This document shows, in pieces, positions 34,359-43,093 of a stretch of 64,000 nt of DNA (position 1 is its first letter; each line of letters starts with the position of its first letter). The translations under genes were made by a program, and so were the position numbers. Under the pieces are notes generated by a model. That model saw only the letters and a program-made list of their open reading frames with translations. It was not told where the DNA came from and searched no databases. The stretch is from CAYXZP01 sp964469485 (GTDB lineage Bacteria; Desulfobacterota; Binatia; UBA1149; CAYXZP01): the NCBI GenBank assembly GCA_964469485.1, contig CAYXZP010000003.1, positions 1-64,000 on the forward strand. Direction: 5' to 3'.

Positions 34359-35042
34359 CTATGGACCCGGTCCGGTCTCTACGCTGATGCGTGACTTCGA
34401 AGACGGGGCTTTACGTAACAGAACGTATAGCGCGCCGCTGCCGCCGTCACAGTTCCGGGCGCTGGAGAATGCCAGCACGCGCCGGGCGCTCGGACCGCGT
34501 GCCAACCATTCGGGTATCGAATGCCGCAACACGCCCTTTTGTCCCGGTGAGTTGTTGCCCTTGCCGGTAACGACAAGCACGCAACGCTCCCCCCTTCGCT
34601 GAGTATCTGCAATGAACTCGTCGACCCTGGCCATGGCATCTTCGAGGACCATGCCATGGAGGTCAACGTGTGAATGCACAGCAAAGCGACCTTCTTCGAG
34701 GCTTTTTGCGGTGCGTGCGGAAACATCCTTGGACCTCCCTCTTATGAAGAGGTCCGAATAACGCACATCGAAGTCGGTCTCGAGTGAGAACTCGCCACCG
34801 GAGCGGCGCCGGCGCCGCTTGGCGCCGCCTCTGTCGGGGTGAGATGGCGGAACCTCGCGGCTGGAGCCCTCCGCGAGCGGCACCGCGCCCTCCGTGGCAG
34901 CCTCAAAGGCCTTGTCGTCGCCGATGGCGGGGCCGGCAGCGGGTGTGGGCGGGGCTTTCGGCTCGTGGGCCTGTTCGAGCAGGCGCTTGCGCAGGGACGC
35001 AAGAGATTCGGCAAAGGGGTTGTTGAAAGGTCGCTCCACCAC
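34359..35042 (-). CDS. Smr-domain protein
   Basis: 227 aa from GTG 35042 (the next codon is also GTG); a longer upstream frame has no start support. A basic linker (about 80-100) precedes a C-terminal Smr domain (about 140-227) with the signature VDLHGMVLEDAMARVDEFI, then VVTGKGNNSPGQKGVLR and VLAFSSARNCDGGSGALYVLLR. Smr domains nick or bind DNA or RNA, as in MutS2 and ribosome-rescue nucleases. The role here is not known. Confidence 0.82.
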   Translation of the reverse strand: MVERPFNNPFAESLASLRKRLLEQAHEPKAPPTPAAGPAIGDDKAFEAATEGAVPLAEGSSREVPPSHPDRGGAKRRRRRSGGEFSLETDFDVRYSDLFIRGRSKDVSARTAKSLEEGRFAVHSHVDLHGMVLEDAMARVDEFIADTQRRGERCVLVVTGKGNNSPGQKGVLRHSIPEWLARGPSARRVLAFSSARNCDGGSGALYVLLRKAPSSKSRISVETGPGP

Positions 35043-35148
35043 AGCGAGCAGCCGACCCGCGGGCCCCCCACGGGTCCGGACAGGATATACCCCGGCCTGG
35101 CCGGCCCGCAACAAAAACCCTGTTGCCAGGCCACGGGGCCCCGCTAAG

Positions 35149-36088
35149 ATGCCCTTTCCGCTTACCCAGGTGCCAAGCAGCCGCCCAGCTTCTTTCTACC
35201 TCTTCCTGCCGCAGGCGGCCCAGGGCTACGCAGGGGTCCGGGATACGGCCCGGCGGCCTGTGGCTGGTCGACCACATGTGGGCCGAAGGTCTGCCGGAGG
35301 TCGACTTCCTGGATGCCTGGACCACGCTCGGTGCCATCGCAGAGGCCACAGAGCGCCTACGGCTGGGGCCGCTGGTGGCTTGCAACTCCTACCGCAACCC
35401 CGGCCTGCTGGCCAAGATGGCGGCCTCGCTCGACCAGATAAGCGGTGGGCGCTTCGAATTGGGCCTTGGCGCCGGATGGCAGGAGTCGGAATATCTGGGC
35501 TACGGGTACGAGTTCCCGCCCGTCGGCACCAGGCTCGAACAGCTCGCCGAGGCCCTCGAGATCATCGACGGCCTCTTCAAGAACGAGCGTACGGACTTCG
35601 ACGGGCGCCATTACCGCTTTCGCGATGTCCCCTTCGAGCCAAAGCCTGTGCAACGGCCGCTGCCGATAACCATAGGCGGAGCCGGCAAGAAGGTGCTCCT
35701 CGGCCTGGTCGCTAAACATGCGAGCCGCTGGAACTGCCCGATGCCCGATGCCGGGCGCATGCCCGAACTCATCGACGCGCTCGGCGAGCACTGCACCGAG
35801 ATCGGGCGCGATATGAACGAGATCACGATCAGCGAGCAGATGGCCGTGGTTATCGGGCGTGACCGCCAGCACCTCGCGGCTCAGGTAGAGACGGCCAAAC
35901 TGCTCATCGGCGGTTTCGTCGATCTCGACACCATGGCCGTCATTGGAACCCCCGACGAGGTCACCGCTGCGCTCGAGAAGCGCATGGAACTCGGGGTCAC
36001 CGACTTCGCCATCGTCTTCGGCGACCTCGGCTCACCGGCCACGCTCGAACTGTTCGCCAGCCTCGTCATGGCGCGCCTGGCCGGCTGA
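35149..36088 (+). CDS. Luciferase-like (LLM, probably F420-dependent) oxidoreductase with a frameshift near the N-terminus
   Basis: The body from about 35252 to 36088 reads as an LLM-family flavin/F420 oxidoreductase: GLWLVDHMWAEG, LGPLVACNSYRNPGLLAKMAASLDQISGGRFELGLGAGW, PLPITIGGAGKK and a typical C-terminus. The expected first strand (FYLFLPQ) is found in another frame starting at ATG 35149, and the two join only by a frame change near 35251. About ten residues expected between FLPQ and GLWLVDH are also missing. Either a small deletion has broken the gene or the assembly has an error. The intact frame starting at 35123 has no plausible N-terminus. Confidence 0.7.
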
Positions 36089-36089
36089 G

Positions 36090-37001
36090 CTAGCGGGCCG
36101 CGGCCTGCCCCGCGGGCGCAGGGCTGTCGGCCTGCATGTACTGTATGAACTTCTCGGCGGCGGGGCTGAAGTGTTTGCCGCTTCGGTGAATGATGCCGAT
36201 CGGGCGCGTAAGGCTGCGGTCGGTGAGATCGGCCTTTACCAGCGTACCCGTTTGCAGTTCGTGGGCACAGCTCTTCTCGGGGATGAGCGCTATGCCGGCA
36301 CCAACCTCGACCAACCGCTTTACCATTTCGATGTTGTCGAGTTCGGCAACGTACTGCACGGTGATGTTGTTGTCGCTAAAGACACGGTCGAGCGCCACGC
36401 GGGTGGGTATCCCCTTTTCGAAGCCGACGAACTTCTCGCCGTTTATGTCGGCAATACTGATGGTGTTGCTCTCGGCCAAATGGTGTTCGGGGGCACACAC
36501 CACCACGAGGTTGTCGCTGCGGAAGTCGAGCACCGTTATCTGCGCCCGGGCTGTCGGATATGCCACTATGCCGAGGTCCACGTTGCCGCGCAGCACCTGT
36601 TCGTAGATATGGCTGGCCCGGTCGTATTCGAGGTATACGTTTACGTGCGGGAAATCGGCGAAGTAGGCCTTGAGCGGGTCCGAGAGTTCATAGAGGCCGA
36701 CACTGTGCACGGTCCCGACCCTGATGCTGCCGGTGATGACGTTGCTCAAGCCCTGCAGCCGGGCCTCCATCTGGTCGAAGACGTGGAGTATCTCGCGGCT
36801 GGCCTGGTGGAGGATCTCGCCGGCAGCGGTCGGCCGGACGCTGCCGCGCTTGCGTTCGAGAAGGCGCTTGCCGTAGCGCTCCTCGAGTCCCCTAACCTGC
36901 TGGCTGACTGCCGATTGCGTTATGAAGTTTTGCGTGGCTGCTAATGAGAAGCTCTGGTTCTCGACAACGTCGCAGAAGATCTTGAGCGTCTCGATGTGCA
37001 C
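36090..37001 (-). CDS. LysR-family transcriptional regulator
   Basis: 303 aa from GTG 37001 (MHIETLKIFCDVVENQSF); GTG 37043 is possible but lies within a dyad likely to be the operator. The N-terminal winged-helix HTH is LAATQNFITQSAVSQQVRGLEERYGKRLLER. Residues 90-290 form the periplasmic-binding-protein-like effector domain (GSIRVGTVHSVGLYELSDPL). Target genes and effector are unknown; the divergent neighbour is ddl. It is separated from the LLM gene by a single base. Confidence 0.9.
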   Translation of the reverse strand: MHIETLKIFCDVVENQSFSLAATQNFITQSAVSQQVRGLEERYGKRLLERKRGSVRPTAAGEILHQASREILHVFDQMEARLQGLSNVITGSIRVGTVHSVGLYELSDPLKAYFADFPHVNVYLEYDRASHIYEQVLRGNVDLGIVAYPTARAQITVLDFRSDNLVVVCAPEHHLAESNTISIADINGEKFVGFEKGIPTRVALDRVFSDNNITVQYVAELDNIEMVKRLVEVGAGIALIPEKSCAHELQTGTLVKADLTDRSLTRPIGIIHRSGKHFSPAAEKFIQYMQADSPAPAGQAAAR

Positions 37002-37040
37002 TTTGCTTTGCCCAGCCGCGGCAGCCGTGGCGGCAAATAG

Positions 37041-37056
37041 CACTTATCGTCAAGTG
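37041..37056. promoter_or_regulatory. Candidate LysR operator dyad
   Basis: CACTT (37041-37045) and AAGTG (37052-37056) form an inverted repeat separated by 6 bases, in the intergenic region immediately upstream of the LysR gene. This fits an autoregulatory LysR binding site and supports the shorter GTG 37001 start. Confidence 0.35.
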
Positions 37057-37094
37057 TAGCCAGCCTTCATCAGCGGGACTTCTACTGCCCCTGT

Positions 37095-37123
37095 TTGGCA
37101 GGTCGCGCGCGGGTGCTAAAGAT
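37095..37123 (+). promoter_or_regulatory. Weak predicted promoter for ddl
   Basis: TTGGCA (37095-37100), 17-base spacer, AAAGAT (37118-37123), then 6 bases to GTG 37130. The -10 match is poor, but the spacing and the short distance to the start repeat the pattern seen at other genes here. Confidence 0.3.
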
Positions 37124-37129
37124 GCGGCC

Positions 37130-38191
37130 GTGTCGCTTCGGGTCCTCGTTCTCATGGGCGGCGTGTCGGCCGAGCATGCCATCTCGCTGCGTTCGGCCCG
37201 TGCCGTGATCACGGCCCTCGGAGAGCTGCGCCACACGGTCATCCCCACCGCGGTAACTAAGAGCGGCCAGTGGCTGGCCGGGGACATGCGCGACCTGCTC
37301 GGGCGCGCCGACGGCGAGCTGCTGGAGGTTCCCGCCGACGCCGGCCGTCCCGTCGTGGCGGCCCCTGCGGTCTCCGGCGGGCGCCTGCTGTCGCTCGACG
37401 GCGGCGAAGGGGCCGGTGACGAGTTCGACATCGCCTTGCCTGTCCTCCACGGGCCCGGTGGAGAGGACGGAACCGTGCAGGGCCTGTTCGAAACCCTGGG
37501 CATACCTTTCGTGGGGGCGGGCTCGGCCGCCTCGGCAATGGCCATGGACAAGCTGGCGATGAAGACCTTGGCCGCCGGCGCCGGCATAGAACAGGTCGAG
37601 TTCATGGCGGCCGGCAACGATGACGCCGCCGCACTGGCCGCCCGCATCGAGTCGGCCTTCGGATTCCCCTGTTTCGTCAAACCGGCCCTACTCGGTTCAT
37701 CGGTCGGTATCAGCAAGGTCGACCGGCGCCAGGACCTGGCCGCGGCGCTCTCGCAAGCGCGCCGCTGGGGCCGACGTGTCATCGTCGAACGGGCTGTGCG
37801 CGCCCGCGAGATAGAGCTGTCGATGCTCGGCGGCGCCGTGCCCGAGATCGCGCCGGCGGGTGAGATCGTTCCAAAGGCTTCCTTCTATGATTTTGAAGAC
37901 AAGTACGTGAACTCGGGCGCCGGGCTCCTGGTCCCGGCCGAACTCGAGCAGGCAACCGCCGAGCGACTCGAAGACGTGGCCCGCCGTGTATGGGATCTGA
38001 TCGGATGCAGCGGCATGCTGCGCGTTGACTTCTTCGTTGAAGCGGGCCGCGTGCTTCTCAACGAGGCCAACACCATCCCGGGTTTCACCGCGATAAGCAT
38101 GTACCCACGGTCGTGGAAGACGGCGGGGGTCGAGATGCCCGAGCTCCTGACCCGTCTCATCGACATCGCCATAGCCCGCGACGCCACCTAG
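37130..38191 (+). CDS. ddl: D-alanine--D-alanine ligase
   Basis: 353 aa from GTG 37130. ATP-grasp enzyme joining two D-Ala for peptidoglycan. Conserved parts: VLMGGVSAEHAISLRSA, LHGPGGEDGTVQGLFE, the ATP-binding KPALLGSSVGISKV and the metal/active-site LNEANTIPGFTAISMYP. Insertions are typical of the longer Ddl form (residues about 30-60). It is divergent from the LysR gene and converges on coaE with a 28-base gap. Confidence 0.93.
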   Translation: MSLRVLVLMGGVSAEHAISLRSARAVITALGELRHTVIPTAVTKSGQWLAGDMRDLLGRADGELLEVPADAGRPVVAAPAVSGGRLLSLDGGEGAGDEFDIALPVLHGPGGEDGTVQGLFETLGIPFVGAGSAASAMAMDKLAMKTLAAGAGIEQVEFMAAGNDDAAALAARIESAFGFPCFVKPALLGSSVGISKVDRRQDLAAALSQARRWGRRVIVERAVRAREIELSMLGGAVPEIAPAGEIVPKASFYDFEDKYVNSGAGLLVPAELEQATAERLEDVARRVWDLIGCSGMLRVDFFVEAGRVLLNEANTIPGFTAISMYPRSWKTAGVEMPELLTRLIDIAIARDAT

Positions 38192-38219
38192 CCGTTTAAC
38201 GACAGACGCCCGGGTGTGG

Positions 38220-38831
38220 TCAGTGCTCGATGCTGCCCCGCAGTTCCCGCCAGGCGGCATCAACGGCCCCCTCGAGGTCGAGCAGTGAGCCGTTGTTCTC
38301 TATGACGACGGCGGCGACACGCCGGCGCTCATCGTTGTTGGTCTGCGTGGCCATGCGCGCCTCGGCCTCGGCGGGGTCCATGTCCCTGATAGCCACGAGC
38401 CGTTCGAGGACGACTGCCGGTTCAGCCAAGACCGCCCAGAGCGTGCCCGCGCCCCCCGTCCAACCGGTCTCGGTCATGAGTGCCGCCTCGACCACGATCA
38501 CCGCACCCGGATCGGCATCGGTCGCCTCGCCTACCCGGCGGGCCACCTCGCCGCGCACCAGGGGGTGAACGATGGCGTTCAAGTCCTCGAGCGCGGCGCT
38601 ATCCTTGAAAACGACGGCCCCGAGCTTCGTGCGGTCGATGCTCCCGTCGGCTTCAAGCAGCTCCGGGCCGAAACGCTCGACTACCCTGGCATGCCCCTGG
38701 GAGCCGCGGGCATACGCCTCGTGTGCCACCCGGTCGGCATCGATCACCACGGCGCCACGTTCGGCCAACATCGCGGCCACCGTGGATTTCCCGGACGCTA
38801 TTCCGCCGGTCAGTCCTATCAGATGTCCCAT
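38220..38831 (-). CDS. coaE: Dephospho-CoA kinase
   Basis: 203 aa from ATG 38831 (MGHLIGLTGGIASGKST). It phosphorylates dephospho-CoA, the last step of CoA synthesis. The Walker A motif is GGIASGKST and the CoA-binding DADRVAHEAY follows; the C-terminal lid region is in DMDPAEAEARMATQ. The extra 60 codons upstream in the same frame are antisense to the neighbouring gene. With panE at 442 this is the second CoA pathway gene in the window, but they are not linked. Confidence 0.93.
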   Translation of the reverse strand: MGHLIGLTGGIASGKSTVAAMLAERGAVVIDADRVAHEAYARGSQGHARVVERFGPELLEADGSIDRTKLGAVVFKDSAALEDLNAIVHPLVRGEVARRVGEATDADPGAVIVVEAALMTETGWTGGAGTLWAVLAEPAVVLERLVAIRDMDPAEAEARMATQTNNDERRRVAAVVIENNGSLLDLEGAVDAAWRELRGSIEH

Positions 38832-38919
38832 TACGGTCAGGCCGGTATTTAAATCACTCGGGCCGTACCGGCAATGCCGAACTTTGACGGCGCCCGGCGC
38901 TGCGGCATGCTGTGGCCGG

Positions 38920-39354
38920 GTGGCTGGCAATAAACCACACAAGGCCGCCGTCATAGCCGCACTGGCCGCGCTCTCGCTCGCGCTCTGCCGGGCGGACAGT
39001 CCGGCGGCCACGGCGGCCCGGCTCTTCTACGGCACCCTTGACGCGGTGCCCTTCGACGAGGCGGCACTCAGCGAACTCATGCTTCCCGGCTCGGGAAGCG
39101 AGGAACTCGAGCGCAGCTTCGGCAGCCTCGAGTCCTGGGCCGGCCGCGTGACCAAGAACGGCATCATGTGGCGGGCCGAGGTCATCGAGGAGCGGGTGGG
39201 GACCGGCCGCGTATCGCTCGAACTCGTGGTCCTGTTCAACGACGGCACTAGGCGGCGCGACAGGCTCGGGCTTGTTCACTCGGGCGACCGTTGGCTGGTC
39301 GATATGGCTACTGTCGCCGGCTTCGCCAGCCCGGCCGCGCAGGCACGGGACTAA
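38920..39354 (+). CDS. Small secreted NTF2/DUF4878-like protein
   Basis: 144 aa from GTG 38920. A signal peptide (KAAVIAALAALSLALCRA) is followed by a domain with the DUF4878/NTF2-like pattern: ATAARLFYGTLDAV near the start and a strand-rich end with RDRLGLVHSGDRWLVDMA. Such domains often serve as accessory or binding modules of unknown ligand. It is 6 bases upstream of the membrane protein gene, probably in one operon. Confidence 0.65.
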   Translation: MAGNKPHKAAVIAALAALSLALCRADSPAATAARLFYGTLDAVPFDEAALSELMLPGSGSEELERSFGSLESWAGRVTKNGIMWRAEVIEERVGTGRVSLELVVLFNDGTRRRDRLGLVHSGDRWLVDMATVAGFASPAAQARD

Positions 39355-39360
39355 GCGGCC

Positions 39361-40842
39361 GTGGGCGGGCAGGCGCGCTTGCCAGGCGGCACCGACAAGC
39401 TCGCTGCCGCAGCCCTGTTCTTAGGCGGCCTGGCGTTCTTGTTCGCTTTCGAGCCGCTGGCACGCCCGGCCGTTCTCGATCCCGCCACCTGGGACCTGAT
39501 GTCGCTAGGCATTCTCGAGGGCCGCATCCCGTACCGAGACGTGTTCCTGCACAAGACCCCGGGGGGCGCGCTCCTAGGGGCTGCGGGCGCCGCCGTGTTC
39601 CCGCGCCTGCCCACCCTCGGGCTGAGCCCATTCGAAGGTGCCCACGCCCTGTTCATATTGCTCGGGGCCGCCGGCCCCGTTCTCCTGTTCGCGATCTGCC
39701 GGCGCTCGCAGCCGCTTGGCGTGGCTCTGGCAGCGGCACTGCTGATGGTGGCCTTCGACCAGTGGCCGACGGCCGCGCTCGAAGGCGTGCGCCCGAAGGT
39801 CGCCACGACCGTATTCGGCCTGGCGGCCCTAGTGGCCGCCGGTGGCCGCCGGCCCTTCGCATCCGGTCTGGCCGCCGGGGTCTCCGTTATGTGCTGGCAG
39901 CCCGGGCTTTGTTTCCTGGCTGGTGCCGCCTGGCAACTGGCCGGGACCGGGCAGCGTGGCCGGCAACTGGCCTGGCTCGCCGCCGGCGCCGCCCTGCCGG
40001 CGGCCCTCATACTGGCCTGGTTGTGGTCGGTCGCGGCGCTCGGGGATTTCGTCGAACAGGCCCTCGTCTTCAACCTTTTCTACATCGAGTGGCACGCGCG
40101 CGGCCCCGGCGAGACCGTGGCTCAGCTGGCCCGCCTGGCCCGTAGCTGGAACCCGGTCGAACTCCGGCTGGCACCCCTGGCCCTACTCGGGCTCGCCCTC
40201 GAGGCGCGCCGGCACGGGCCGGGGCCGCTGACGGTGGCCGGCCTGCTCTACCTGGCCATGTCCTTCATAAGCCTGCAGGCCTGGCCCGACACCATCCTGT
40301 TCGCACCCTTCGTCGCGGCCGCCCTGGCTGTCGGCCTGGCACGGCTTGCCTCGACGGCTAGCTCGATAGCGCGCTCCGAGGCCACGAGGGCGCGGGCCAA
40401 GGCGGTTGCGCTCCTAGCGATACTGCTACTGTCGGCAGCAGCCGCGGTCACTCCGAAGAGCAACCGCATGCACACGCCCGTCAGCTTCGAGGAACAGGCC
40501 GGGTTTGTCAGCGAACTTGCGGCTGGCCTCAACGAGACGGACAGCGTGTTGGTGCTCGGCTTGCCCGAGTTCAGTATCCACACGGGACGGCCGAGCCTGT
40601 GGCGCTGGCCCTACATGTGGTTCGGCGTCGACCGCTTCGTCGCCGACCGCACCGCGGGAGGCTTCGCCGGCATGCTCAGCGGCCTGGAACGCGCCGACCC
40701 CGTCCTCATGTTGGTCGCGCGCCGCTGGTCGGGCCCGCTGCGCCGTCAGTTCCACGAATGGGCAACGCAGCGTTACAGGCTCGAAGAGCGTTTCTTTTAC
40801 CCGCACACCAAACGCCCGATCAGGATCTACCGGCGGCGTTAG
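39361..40842 (+). CDS. GT-C-type membrane glycosyltransferase-like protein
   Basis: 493 aa from GTG 39361 with about ten hydrophobic segments. The first periplasmic loop carries WDLMSLGILEGRIPYRDVFLHKTPGG, the pattern (acidic residue, YRD, HK-PG) of GT39/GT87-like polyprenyl-linked sugar transferases. The C-terminal 120 residues (from VTPKSNRMHTP) are soluble and periplasmic. The substrate is unknown. Its stop shares TTAG with the convergent gloB. Confidence 0.75.
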   Translation: MGGQARLPGGTDKLAAAALFLGGLAFLFAFEPLARPAVLDPATWDLMSLGILEGRIPYRDVFLHKTPGGALLGAAGAAVFPRLPTLGLSPFEGAHALFILLGAAGPVLLFAICRRSQPLGVALAAALLMVAFDQWPTAALEGVRPKVATTVFGLAALVAAGGRRPFASGLAAGVSVMCWQPGLCFLAGAAWQLAGTGQRGRQLAWLAAGAALPAALILAWLWSVAALGDFVEQALVFNLFYIEWHARGPGETVAQLARLARSWNPVELRLAPLALLGLALEARRHGPGPLTVAGLLYLAMSFISLQAWPDTILFAPFVAAALAVGLARLASTASSIARSEATRARAKAVALLAILLLSAAAAVTPKSNRMHTPVSFEEQAGFVSELAAGLNETDSVLVLGLPEFSIHTGRPSLWRWPYMWFGVDRFVADRTAGGFAGMLSGLERADPVLMLVARRWSGPLRRQFHEWATQRYRLEERFFYPHTKRPIRIYRRR

Positions 40843-41630
40843 AAGGCGTCCTTCAAACCTCGCGTGGCGGCAAAGATCGCCGTGTCGTCGTCCGCGGTCC
40901 CGGGAACACGTTCGGCGACAGAAGACCTGAGCTCGCGGCTGGCGGTCCGCAAAAAAGGATTGGTCAGCTTTTCGATGCCGATGGTCGTCGGTACGGTCGG
41001 ATTTCCCTCGGCGAGGGTCCGGTCAACCTCCTCGCGACGGTCGCGTAGGGTTTGGTTGCCGGGTTCGAGCATGGCCGCAAACTCGAGATTCTTCTTGGTG
41101 TACTCGTGGCCGCAGTAGACCAGAGTGTCATCGGGAAGCCCGGCGAGCTTGGCCAACGACGACATCATTTGGGCAGCGTCGCCTTCGAACAGGCGGCCGC
41201 ATCCGCCGGCGAACAGCGTGTCGCCGGTAAAGACCGTACCCTCGCCGGCAAAGTAATAGGCCAGGTGGCCGCGTGTGTGTGCGGGAATGAAGATCGCCCG
41301 GCCCTGCAACCCGGACACGTCGAAACTCTCGCCGTCATCGAGCCCATCGGTGAGCCCGGGGATACGCCCGGCGTCACCCGTGTAGCCGAAAACACGCGGC
41401 GGCGCGTCTGCCCCCGCACGCCGGGTCAGCTCAGCGATCAGCTCTTCATTGCCTCCGACATGATCGTAATGGTGGTGGGTGGACAGTATGGCGACGACCG
41501 TCACGGCTTCGGCCTCAGCACGTTCGAGTACGGGGCCCGCCTCGGCGACATCGACAACCGCGGCCGTAGCGCCGTTGATCAACAGATAAGCGTAATTGTC
41601 CGCTAGCTGGTCTACCGGAACGACGCGCAC
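40839..41630 (-). CDS. gloB: Hydroxyacylglutathione hydrolase (glyoxalase II)
   Basis: 263 aa. The metallo-beta-lactamase-fold site is THHHYDHVGGN, with further ligands in PAHTRGHLAY, FTGDTLFAGGCGRLFEG and YCGHEYTKKNLEF. The C-terminal helical domain used to bind glutathione is complete (LRDRREEVDRTLAEGNPTVP and NPFLR). It hydrolyses S-lactoylglutathione in methylglyoxal detoxification. A glutamate-cysteine ligase gene (61070) suggests the cell makes glutathione. Confidence 0.93.
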   Translation of the reverse strand: MRVVPVDQLADNYAYLLINGATAAVVDVAEAGPVLERAEAEAVTVVAILSTHHHYDHVGGNEELIAELTRRAGADAPPRVFGYTGDAGRIPGLTDGLDDGESFDVSGLQGRAIFIPAHTRGHLAYYFAGEGTVFTGDTLFAGGCGRLFEGDAAQMMSSLAKLAGLPDDTLVYCGHEYTKKNLEFAAMLEPGNQTLRDRREEVDRTLAEGNPTVPTTIGIEKLTNPFLRTASRELRSSVAERVPGTADDDTAIFAATRGLKDAF

Positions 41631-41635
41631 GCTGG

Positions 41636-42265
41636 TTACGGGGTGCCCTCTTCGGCTTCCTTGGTGACGCGCTTGTCCGCGCGCTTCTCGCGGCGTTCGG
41701 CGCGCCGTTCTTTCTGTTTTGCCGTCACGGGGAACGGCGGTGGCTTGTACGGCATCTCGAGGGTGCGTTCCTCGAGCACGGTCCCGTCATCGGTGTCGTA
41801 GTAGGTCACGACGGTGGTCATCACCTCGGCTTCGTCGTCGTACTCGAAGGCCCTCTTTGTGACGAGGGTGCCCGCAGCATCGTAGCCCCTGCGCTCGCGG
41901 TACCAGTATGTCCCGTCATCGCGGATGAAACCGGTCGACAACTGCGCCAGTGCGCCGTTTAGCCAGGTACGGAACTCGAAGTTGCGGTCCTTGTCCATCT
42001 TGACACCGACCAGCAGCCCACGGTTGGTTGGCTGCATGATCGTCCCGTTGAAGCCGCTAAGCCTGTTGCGACCGTACTGATCGGACTGGATGATCGGACC
42101 GCCGACGTAATACTTGAAGCCCTCTTGCGCGGCCACCTTTGGCCGCGGCTTGGGTTCCGACTCCCTGTCGCAGCCCGCCAGGGCGACGGACAGGGCCACG
42201 CCTAGGACGATTAACGACCGGCAGGGGAGGGGTGCACGGTTCGTTTTGAACGTTGGGCGTCGCAT
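41636..42265 (-). CDS. Uncharacterised lipoprotein with MORN-like Tyr/Gly segments
   Basis: 209 aa from ATG 42265. The lipobox is VALAGC (Cys32). The core (about 50-165) has repeating YYVGGPI, NGTIMQPTNRGLLVGVKMD, FIRDDGTYWYRERRGYD and FEYDDEAEVMTTVVTYYD strands, loosely like MORN/toxin-antitoxin lipoproteins, but I cannot assign a family. The last 35 residues are rich in Lys, Arg and Glu. It follows gloB with a 5-base gap. Confidence 0.65.
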   Translation of the reverse strand: MRRPTFKTNRAPLPCRSLIVLGVALSVALAGCDRESEPKPRPKVAAQEGFKYYVGGPIIQSDQYGRNRLSGFNGTIMQPTNRGLLVGVKMDKDRNFEFRTWLNGALAQLSTGFIRDDGTYWYRERRGYDAAGTLVTKRAFEYDDEAEVMTTVVTYYDTDDGTVLEERTLEMPYKPPPFPVTAKQKERRAERREKRADKRVTKEAEEGTP

Positions 42266-42298
42266 ACGGCGGCTCCGGAGCGAGGCTCCTATAGCAGA

Positions 42299-42955
42299 CT
42301 AGCGGTTCGCTTGCACGGTCTTTCCCGGTTCGAGCGCCGGTGCCGGAATATCGACCGCCGCCGGCGTCCGTGGGCTACCGAGCGCCGTATCGATCTTGTG
42401 TTCAACGGCGGCCGCGTGGCGCGACAGGGCATCGAGCCGCCCAGATTTCGCCTGGGCCTCCCTGGACATCTCCGAACTGCGCGTCTCGAGCCTGGCCAGC
42501 CTCTCGCGTATACCCTCGAAGCCGTCGAGCACACCTTGGGTGTTGCTCCTGTGAGCCGTTTTGAAGTCGCCGAAATGCTGCTCGAAAGCGTCAAGACGGG
42601 CACCCACCCCGTGTGGGTCGCCGTTGTCCTCGAGCTTGGCCAGGCAGCGTCCCTGCGTGCGTGCCAATGCCTGCACCGCTTCCTCAAAGCGCCGGGACTT
42701 CTCGCGAAGAGAGGCCAGTTCCTCGTCCAGGCGCGACTGGTCCACGCCTTGACCGGGCCACCCGGCCCCCGAGAGCGCCTCTCGGAAGGCAGCCGCAAAG
42801 CCCGAGTTCTCGAGCAAACGAAGGAGCATGAGAAGCACGGTCGTCGCAGTTCCCGGGACCAGGCGTCGGGCTTCGCGCTCCAAACTCGAGAGCAGCTCGA
42901 CGATACTGTCTATCGAGACCGTGGGTCCGCTGGCCTGCGACCGACCGTCGTCCAT
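42299..42955 (-). CDS. Uncharacterised helical protein with coiled coil
   Basis: 218 aa from ATG 42955, preceded on the minus strand by a GGAGGGG site. Residues 1-60 contain a short hydrophobic helix (TTVLLMLLRLLENSGF) after SIVELLSSLEREARRLVPG. Most of the rest (about 80-190) is charged and helical (LDEELASLREKSRRFEEAV, GIRERLARLETRSSEM), probably coiled coil. No known family is recognised. Polyhydroxyalkanoate-granule-type or phasin-like helical proteins have a similar look, but this is only a resemblance. Confidence 0.6.
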   Translation of the reverse strand: MDDGRSQASGPTVSIDSIVELLSSLEREARRLVPGTATTVLLMLLRLLENSGFAAAFREALSGAGWPGQGVDQSRLDEELASLREKSRRFEEAVQALARTQGRCLAKLEDNGDPHGVGARLDAFEQHFGDFKTAHRSNTQGVLDGFEGIRERLARLETRSSEMSREAQAKSGRLDALSRHAAAVEHKIDTALGSPRTPAAVDIPAPALEPGKTVQANR

Positions 42956-43093
42956 CCGCACATCCCCTCCTCTGTCCGGCGCCCGGCTGACGGCCAGGGT
43001 CGCACGCAGCATGTCCGTGTCGCCACGAACATTTCCAATATCATTTAAATCAGGGCTGCGCGCAACAAAGACGCGCTCGTGATTGTGCTTAAC

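Noticed and set aside
33557..34387. Long Arg/Pro-rich frame opposite the beta-propeller gene
   Set aside because: It is a shadow of the coding minus strand with no start signal or domain.
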